From NCBI RefSeq assembly GCF_905475395.1, contig NC_058337.1, positions 87,166,368-87,230,367 of the forward strand: a stretch of 64,000 nucleotides of DNA, read 5' to 3'. The position numbers and the translations under genes are program-made. Positions 57,003 through 64,000 of the stretch are shown here, in pieces; the first letter of the stretch is position 1; each line of letters starts with the position of its first letter. The notes under the pieces are model-generated. The model did no database searches. It had not been told where the DNA came from and was given only the letters and a program-made list of their open reading frames with translations. This DNA comes from Chrysoperla carnea. Lineage: Eukaryota > Arthropoda > Insecta > Neuroptera > Chrysopidae.

Positions 57003-57684
57003 TATATATATTTGTACATATGTCACCTATAAAAAATTTGAATGAATAATAATAATGGTTATTTTATATAGTAAAAAATCAATTTTCGGGATAACGTTTT
57101 CAAATTATTATAAATAAATAAATATCGTTATATATTTTTAATTTTGTTTTATTTTATTCTATCCCATTTTTCCTTTCAGAACAAAATTATTAATTAACTA
57201 ATTAATTTTTTTTTAGTAAAGGTACAAACAAATTCTTATAAAATATAGGTGAGATAAAGAAGTTGGATTGTAAATACGTAATATTCTTTTTGGATTTTCA
57301 TTTTATTTTTGTGTGGTATTTGGTTTGTAAAAAAAAAAAGTTGATGCAAAAAAATTTTTTTAAGATGAAATTAATTATATGGAATTATGTGCAAGTAATT
57401 CGTAAATAGTTTTTATGTATTTTGATTTCATTTAAATAAAGTTGAAAACTCAAACCCTGTTTTTATTTTATTTTTCCCCATCTCTCTGTAGCTATAAAAT
57501 ATTATTTCAGTTAAAAATAGGTGAGTATTTCGAACTTCACGATAGGTAAGTATTTCAAACTTCGTTTGCCATTTTTTTTTTTGTAATAATACTACTCAAA
57601 ATTTTCCGAAAATGAGTTTTACTTTTTGTTATAATTTAAGAAAGTCGAAAATATGAATATAATTATTTATTAATACGAATAACA

Positions 57685-57758
57685 GAGCCCTAATGGTATA
57701 ATGGTTAGCGTATCTGACTTCGAATAAATAGTCCCTTGGTTCGAAACTAGGTGAGGAC
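57685..57758 (+). repeat. tRNA-like sequence
   Basis: TGGTATAATGGTTAGC (A box) and GGTTCGAAACT (B box-like), about 30 nt apart, with TCTGACTTCGAA in the anticodon position, recall tRNA-Arg(TCG) or tRNA-Glu heads. The anticodon 3' stem does not pair and the acceptor ends do not match, so it is a pseudogene or SINE head. Confidence 0.5.
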
Positions 57759-57910
57759 ATATATTAAAAAAAAGTTCATTAAATCTTTTAAGCAAAATCT
57801 GATTTTTATTTTCATTTTTTTTCAAATTTCCACCACAGCATGTTTGCCTAGTAAATGATGAAAAAATTAGTTTTTTTTCGTTCAAAAACTTCAATTTTTT
57901 TCACATTTCT

Positions 57911-58144
57911 ACTAGGAGAACATCAAGGACGGACGGAATAAGTAGTACCTGATAGCAAGGTAATTGTTGTCACCTCGTAAGTCAGAAAGTTAGTGGTCTG
58001 CACACCCGTGTTTGGTGAGTGTGACCTCTAGTGGGCAGACCAATAACTTTCTGCCAAAATAAAATTTTAGACTTTCGGGGTGAAAACACTTACTCACCTT
58101 TCTCCTTATCAGGAACTACTAATTCCCACTTATGTTCTCCTAGT
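57911..58144. repeat. Foldback MITE, 234 bp
   Basis: Perfect 13-bp terminal inverted repeats ACTAGGAGAACAT (57911-57923) and ATGTTCTCCTAGT (58132-58144). Internal inverted blocks include AGTACCTGATA / TATCAGGAACT and CAGAAAGTTAGTGGTCTGCA / GCAGACCAATAACTTTCTG. Nested between the tRNA-headed arms. Confidence 0.8.
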
Positions 58145-58204
58145 ACAAATGTTGAAAAAATTGAAAATTTTTTCGAAATTATATTATTTTTTGAATATAA
58201 AATT

Positions 58205-58795
58205 AAACTGACCAATTATCAGCGAATGCTTCCCGATCGCGCATAGGTGGAGTTTTTTCAATCTTTAATAAAAAATTTTCTGATGCTGACCAATTAATGA
58301 GACCAACTGACCTTTTATGACCAATTTCTGACCTTTCAGATGGTATAATTGGTCAATCGAAATTCCGCACATGAGGTGCTAAGATCGCGGAGCTTAATTT
58401 TATAAAGATATACTATATGAAATGTTCGTTCGCCTATTAAAAGGTTCAAATTTTAGTATAACCAAGCCATTTTTGTACATATTTTTAATATTTTGTAACA
58501 GAAGAACATGATTTTAAAGAGTGAGATATATTTATGAGTATTTAAATTCCCACCCCCTGACAGAATTGATTATGATTCCCACCCCCTGACAGTGATTTAT
58601 GGCATATGTATAATTGACGTTATTTATAGCAAGAAGGCGTGTTATATAGATAACTTAAACTATAAAAAGAGTGGAAAATTTGTAACAGGAAAAATGCATT
58701 TAATTTAAAAATAAAAATGTTAACCACTCCAGGATACGAACCAGCGTATCTTGGTTTCATAGGCAAGAGCTATACTAACACAACCACCAGGGTTA
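58205..58795 (-). repeat. tRNA-headed arm, right, of an inverted pair
   Basis: On the minus strand it begins with a tRNA-like stretch (GGTGGTTGTGTTAGTATAGC, B box-like GGTTCGTATCC at about 58737-58747). It runs through CATGTTCTTCTGTTACAAAA (58510-58491), AGCTCCGCGATCTTAGCACC and AATTGGTCA motifs to the TCGGGAAGCATTCGCTGATA block near 58215-58235. Near-identical to the left arm over about 200 bp, more diverged outside. Confidence 0.6.
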
Positions 58796-59496
58796 TTTAT
58801 TACCATATAACTAACTTAATACTTACCTTTACTAAATAATTAATTAATTGATCATTTTGTTCTGAAAGAAAATATAAGATAGAAAATTTAAAAAATAAAA
58901 CAAAATTTAAAATATATAACGATTTTATTTATTTATAACACACAAAAAAAAAATGTTTTAAGTTTTCATGAAAAAACATATTTTTCATTTGCATATAACA
59001 AATTAACAGAGATTCTTCTTTTCTTCCTCTACTGCATTTACTTTCGAGCCATTGACTTTTTGCTATTTTATTACTGAACGGAAAATTTGGTAAAACAATG
59101 CCTTCCTCAATTAAAAAAGTTGGTCGAACATTATTCCTTTGTTTAAAATATGGCCATTCAACTAGACAAAATTTTGTTTATACGAAAATGAATTTAGTTC
59201 CTTAAAAATTTCGCATAAGTTTATGGGTATTTTTGTGTTGACTCAAAATTCGTAATCAGAATTCAAGAATAAATACATAAATACGATTTTTTAAATCGAA
59301 TATAAGCAAGCACACCTGTAGGTATTATTGGCTTTTAGAAATTTCATGTTTTTTTTTTAATATTTGAAATGCTTAGCATGATTATTTTTTATAATAGTTG
59401 TAATCGAATCGCTTGAATACAATTGAATGTACAATTTTAACACAATATTCATTCAATGAATAATAATTAATTTGATAAAATATTAATAAATAAATA
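58796..59496. other. Intergenic; nothing recognised
   Basis: AT-rich, no supported gene or repeat. Confidence 0.45.
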
Positions 59497-60200
59497 TAGA
59501 CCCGGTAAAATCCGTCATTCAGCATGAATAATTTTCGCAAGCAAAAATCCCGCTTCTGAACGTAAAAGTGCGAGTTTCTGGTGGGTTACTCGGTAGGACA
59601 TTGTTTAAATTAATTTTTTTTAAACAAATAAACAATATATTGACCGAATCGCTTTGGAAAAAATGTTCTATCATATAATTGGGGTCAAAAATTACAAAAA
59701 AATGTTCTTAGACATTTTTTTCTAAACGATTTTTATTCGGTGGTTTTTCGCGCGCTATCTCTGAACAATTTACAATCAGGCACTTAAAATGCAATTAGGC
59801 CAACGATTTTGCGGGACGTTGTTGAGTAAGCTTTACACTACAAATAAAAATTTTAAACATATTAAAAATCTGATTTTTTCATACACTTTTTGAGGGATAA
59901 AAATTGTTAAATTCGCGTTCTTTCAAATTTTACGAATATTTTGCTCGAAAACTGGAGGGGTTAGAGAAAAATGTCTAAGAACATTTTTTGTTAATTTTTC
60001 ATCAATTATATGATAAAATTTTTCCAAAGCAATTCGGTCAATATTATTTATTGTTAAAAAAAATAAGTTTAAACAATATCCTACCGGGTTACCCATCGGC
60101 AACCTACACTTTTACGTTCAGGTGTATTTTTTAAAGGTGTCCTGCAACAATTTTCTATGCGAAAATTATGCACGCTCAATGACGGATTTTACCGGGTCTA
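59497..60200. repeat. Long foldback element, 704 bp
   Basis: Ends TAGACCCGGTAAAATCCGTC (59497) and GACGGATTTTACCGGGTCTA (60181-60200) are perfect 20-bp inverses. The arms continue to about 59730 and from about 59950, with ATTTTCGCA, ACGTAAAAGTG, TTACTCGGTAGGA, TTGACCGAATCGCTTTGGAA and AAAATGTTCTTAGACATTTTT answered in inverse. A related arm, without its partner, lies at 49979-50310. Confidence 0.85.
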
Positions 60201-61201
60201 ATAGATGCGCTTGAAATTTTATAAAAAGAACTGCAATAAATTCTCACAATATTTTACTTTTTATAAATTTTAATTAATGAATTCAAAGAAATTTTTAACA
60301 TTTTCCTGATATTATTCAGATTTTAAAGAAACGAAAATTTACTCAAAATTGATTTGGAATCTTATATAAAAAACTGGAATTAGAGACCTTTTTTGGAATT
60401 TTTTGTGGATAAGAATGAGATAGATACACATATAAACGCATCTGTATTTAAACTTTTAAAATTTATTTTTTGGAGAAAAAACCAATAGCGAAGATCTTCG
60501 GATTGTAGCTAGAACATCAGTTGACTTACAGGGTATTCAAAGAGTTCGAGCCTTCCTCTCTCCGAATTTAGGAAATAATGACTGAAAATAATGACCAAGA
60601 CAAAAGTTGTAAAATTTAACTCGTACAATCTAATGGTGGTCTCAGATTTGATCTTAACCTTGACCAAGGTCACTTGAAGGTGAAGTAAATTTTTTAAAAT
60701 GATTATTTATTCTTCTTCTCCAAATTGGCGTTAACGCCTTGTCTTGACCATGAAACGTAAAGATTTCTTGAAAATTTCAGTTTCGAAAATCGGGCTCATT
60801 ACAATAAGTTCCTATACCGGGAAGTTAATAAGTGCATTAATTTTGAGCCTTTATATCTCCATTCGTATTTCGTTAAAAAACTACCTTCCAGGAAAATATA
60901 TTTTAGTTTAATGTGAAAATTTACTATTAAATTTTCTATAATACAAATAAATATTATAAATTATCAATCAAGTCAATTAATATAAGATAGATATCTTATA
61001 ATCTTTGTAGTACGTCCAAATGGTTTAGAGGAAATATCAAAAAATTGAAGAGGACTTGCCGCCATTGAAATCTCTCTAAGAAAATTAATAGATCTTTGAA
61101 ATTTAAAACTATTATTTTTAAACAAGCCTTTTTCTTCAAAGGATGAATTAAAAAAAATGTTTCGCCCTTTGGCTCAGTTTATAATAAAAAATCAAAAAAG
61201 T
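60201..61201. other. Intergenic; nothing recognised
   Basis: No supported gene. AT-rich with scattered short direct repeats only. Confidence 0.4.
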
Positions 61202-61346
61202 CTGCGTTAAATAAAAGCTGAAAGGAAAACGACAAAGCCCAGTAGTTTACATAGCGACCTTAACAGCAGAGAACCATTACTGTTAAAGTCGCTATGTAAA
61301 CTACTGGATTTATTTTTTTTCCTTTCAATTTTTATTTAAGTCGCAG
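61202..61346. repeat. Foldback MITE, 145 bp
   Basis: Arms 61202-61266 and 61280-61346 are inverted. CTGCG...AAATAAAA...AAAGGAAAA...CAGTAGTTTACATAGCGAC is answered by GTCGCTATGTAAACTACTG...CCTTT...TTTTATTTAA...CGCAG. The loop is 13 nt. Confidence 0.8.
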
Positions 61347-61449
61347 TCTGGCTTTTTTATTTTAAAATTTTAAAAAAAGTCAAAACACCCGAATTCATTC
61401 TCTTAAGCACGTGTTGAACATGCTCCAGTTTTATAAAAGTAATGATTTT

Positions 61450-61550
61450 ATTTACCGGAAATGGACTCTTTAAGAGATTTGGATCAATATTTTTAAGCGT
61501 TACAAACTTGGGACTAAAATTAGTAAACTTGATGTATATACCACATATGA
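61450..61550 (-). repeat. ATACCATG MITE family, copy G (fragment)
   Basis: On the minus strand, AGTTTAC...TTTAGTCCCAAGTTTGTAACG, TTAAAAATATTGATCC and, after a gap, AGAGTCCATTTCCGGT match the 5' part of the family. Only about 100 bp remain and the terminus is decayed. Confidence 0.55.
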
Positions 61551-61829
61551 GACTACAGAATATAAAAAAAAGAATCAAAAATTAAAAGCAAAGAAATTTT
61601 TTTAGATAGGCATATTTTAAAATTTCGTGAATATACCACCCCATTATGGAATAAGTATACACAAAAGAATTTAAGAATTTAGGTGTAAGAAAAGACACTA
61701 TAATAAAAGTATTTTCAATCAATCATATTTTAACAATTATTCAGGAAACCGGAACAAAAAATAAAATATAAATGAAAATAATTAATATGCAAAACACACG
61801 TGTACTGGTAACCTAAAATATTTAGATAA

Positions 61830-61837
61830 TATAAAAA
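61830..61837 (+). promoter_or_regulatory. TATA box of the Osiris-like gene
   Basis: TATAAAAA, 131 bp before the ATG at 61968. A start of transcription near 61860 would give a 5' UTR of about 100 nt. Confidence 0.5.
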
Positions 61838-61967
61838 CCGCACCTCATAAAAAAACACTTACTATTATTGAAAAATTATTGTATCGATAGGACATAACTA
61901 ATTAACTAGTGTGTCCCTAAATAAAAAGAAAATTTTATTTTGAATAATCTAAAAAACACAATAAAAA

Positions 61968-62213
61968 ATGCATTGTAGTGCAGCATATATTGTTGCAATT
62001 GTGATAACTTTATGTTTAACAATTAATGCTGATAATAATGTTAACATTAATGATGTAAATACTGATAATCTAATGATAAGAACAAATAATAAAGAAGATC
62101 TTGTGACGTCAGTGATTAATGAGTGCTCATCGTTAACATGCGTTAAAGATAAATTTTTAAGTTATTTGGATTCATTGTTGGGATTTGATGAAGATGAAAG
62201 CAGAAATTATCAG
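61968..62213 (+). CDS. Secreted protein, first exon; Osiris (DUF1676)-like
   Basis: 82 codons from an ATG (A at -3) to a donor CAG|GTGATT at 62213, phase 0. Residues 1-21 form a clear signal peptide: polar start, hydrophobic AAYIVAIVITLCLTINA, likely cut before DNN. An Asn/Asp-rich stretch follows, then residues 44-71 with two Cys five residues apart in NECSSLTCVKDKFLSYLDSL. A CxxxxxCxK motif followed by an amphipathic L-rich helix after a signal peptide resembles the two-Cys N-terminal region of insect Osiris proteins, which act in cuticle-secreting cells. If unspliced, the frame stops at 62237, which would give an 89-aa secreted peptide instead. Later exons were not found in the window. Confidence 0.55.
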
Positions 62214-64000
62214 GTGATTATTATTCATTTTGGATAAAGTTTAACATTTTTTTGTTTTTTTTTAATCATCTAGTGAAATAAAATAAAAATAATAAGAAGA
62301 CAAATTGTGTAAGATTCTCTATGTATACGCGCATCACACAAAAATTTCTAAAGTTATCGAGATATGATTTTTTCTTAAATTTAAAATAATTCAAGTGATC
62401 ATTTTAAGCTACATATTTAATGATGAATACAAAATTTTATAGTCCGATCATAGAAAGTGGCTCAAACTGTCGAAATTAGATTATTAATTTCTATAAAATA
62501 ATTTAGTGATCATAACGTGTATTAATTATAAATATGAATACAGAACAATAAGTGATAGTTTTTTATTCGTAAAGGATTTTTTCCGGAGAATAATTTATTT
62601 TAAAGCAATCTTTGAAAAGCATCCATGTATAGACAGTGATGATTACACTGTCACATTACATGTTACATACATAACAGATATTCCCATATAATACATACTA
62701 TACAATTTGCGCCCCCACGGGTCAACATTGATGTTTACGAAAAAATGTTTCAAACAAATGTTGTTTATTTTTTTATAAGGAACATTTTTATATTTAAACT
62801 TTTGTTCTACCTGTAACAGTTTACAAGATGGGTCCTACGGACCCAAGATTCAGTTGTCCTATGTTACTCATTTACAAACTCGACCTTACTTTTTAATTGG
62901 AGTTATCGTGATGACAGGCAGGCAACCGGAAATGGACCAATTAGGTGATTTTATGAACACTTATACTAAAATTTTGTTCGTAGCATCAAAAAATTATTAC
63001 TCCAAAAATAATTATGCACTTGGTGGGCGGAATAAAAAAAACACTCCCTCGACAACTCATAAACTTGCTACAAGTGAAATTTACAAAATTTTAAAAATCC
63101 CCGACAAATTTGTTTAAAAAGTTAGTACGCTTCTAAGCTTTATATAAAATTTAGAGATATTTCTCACCTTTTCAGCCCTTCGAACAAAGTGGCGAGGAAT
63201 GATAAGAATTTTTGAGCAATAGATTCCAAAACTAGAAAGCACAATTTTTCAAATGAGCTATTGAGGCTCCTTATTCGATGATTTTTCGCGGAGATACGAC
63301 TGTTTGAAATTTAGGTAAAATTGTGTTCCTTTAATAAATTGGCGCAGTATAATTTCTATTAATTTAATAACGAGAATATTTATATGCGTTTTAAAGATTT
63401 CTGTGCGTCCGTTTTCCAGAATATACAGCAGTTTAAAATAAGCGAAAGTACTAATTTCGCTTTAACAGTTAAATAATAACTCGGACCAAAAAAGCTCTTC
63501 GGACAACGTATAAGAACCTTTTTAAAGAGAAATAAATAAGCTTTCCAATGCTATTATTATATTTTAGGTAAATTTTTGCATCTCGTTTAAATTTTATATA
63601 TTTCATAAATAAATGAGGAAATATTTATTTCGCCTTTTCTGTTCTCGACAGAAAGCGGTAGGGGGTCACAAAAATTGTTGATATACCTTCTCAAAAATTT
63701 TAAAGAGTATAAAAGAAAATTAAAAAAATTTTCTCAAATTATTTTCAGTTTACATTTTTGGGTAAACAAAGTTAAAAATTTGTTTAACATTTTATTTCGA
63801 AATTTTTAAAAACCAAAATTTCAACATATAATAATGCTTAAAATGAGATAAAGTATAATTTAATAATAATTATTATTAATTTATTTACAAATATGCTTTT
63901 TATTAAAATAAAAATTATAGTAAATTATATGAAACAAATATTTATGATTACAAGAATTTTTTCGAAGACATTGAAAGAGTTATATTTCCAAAACTCAGGG
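62214..64000 (+). other. Probable intron of the Osiris-like gene
   Basis: No further exon recognised up to the window end. Holds MITE copy F. The open frames at 62506-62691 and 62854-63117 lie wholly or largely inside that MITE and are not genes. Confidence 0.4.
62622..63000 (-). mobile_element. ATACCATG MITE family, copy F (inverted)
   Basis: Plus strand CCATGTATAGACAGTG at about 62624 is the inverse of CACTGTCTATACATGG in copy C. The copy continues through the inverse of TAATGTGACA, GTTTACCCGTGAGGGC-like and AAACCGTTAGAGATAGAAC-like blocks to TGGACCAATTAGGTGATTTT and TGATGCTACG near 62985. The outer end is missing. Confidence 0.65.

Noticed and set aside
57685-57758. tRNA-Arg or tRNA-Glu gene
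   Set aside because: The B box is imperfect, the anticodon stem does not pair and the acceptor ends are not complementary.
62506-63117. Two open frames after the Osiris-like exon
   Set aside because: They lie largely in MITE copy F; their peptides are translations of the shared repeat blocks.

Overview
This is an AT-rich eukaryotic window. Genes are split by introns with GTAAGT-like donors and pyrimidine-rich AG acceptors. The amd-type decarboxylase, the Osiris-like first exon and the repeat families point to an insect nuclear genome. I cannot fix the order or species from sequence alone.

Layout. (1) 500-966 (+): terminal exon of a five-finger C2H2 zinc-finger gene whose upstream part lies outside the window. 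(2) 2469-8422 (-): complete five-exon mitochondrial NAD-isocitrate dehydrogenase beta subunit (IDH3B), 385 aa. (3) 8983-25258 (+): complete four-exon casein kinase 1 alpha, 338 aa, divergent from IDH3B across a 560-bp intergenic region containing a perfect CRE (TGACGTCA). (4) 27215-29838: apparently complete 2.6-kb piggyBac element with TTAA duplications, asymmetric terminal repeats and a 588-aa transposase on the minus strand with one 56-nt intron. (5) 38857-49405 (-): complete five-coding-exon 520-aa decarboxylase of the amd type. It has Asn at position 192, the mark of 3,4-dihydroxyphenylacetaldehyde (DHPAA) synthase, an enzyme of insect cuticle formation. (6) 61968 onward (+): first coding exon of a secreted protein resembling the Osiris (DUF1676) family. 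The rest was not located.

Most remaining DNA is intron or intergenic sequence filled with mobile-element debris. It includes a TIR-bearing MITE family (ATACCATG... ends, about seven copies), non-autonomous Helitrons (TC...CTAG, inserted between A and T), and a widespread TTTTAACCGAC repeat. There is also a 5'-truncated non-LTR retrotransposon tail, a hAT deletion derivative with exact 8-bp target duplications, tRNA-headed SINEs, and at least a dozen foldback (inverted-repeat) elements, some hundreds of bases long. Several are nested, most strikingly at 55605-58795, where two inward-facing tRNA-headed arms flank other repeats.

The host genes are independent housekeeping or developmental genes, not a pathway cluster: TCA-cycle dehydrogenase, CK1 signalling kinase and a cuticle decarboxylase. 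No CRISPR array, rRNA gene or convincing functional tRNA was seen. The best candidates for new biology are the intact piggyBac element and the nested foldback/tRNA-headed structures. I found no clear evidence of a wholly new multi-gene system.
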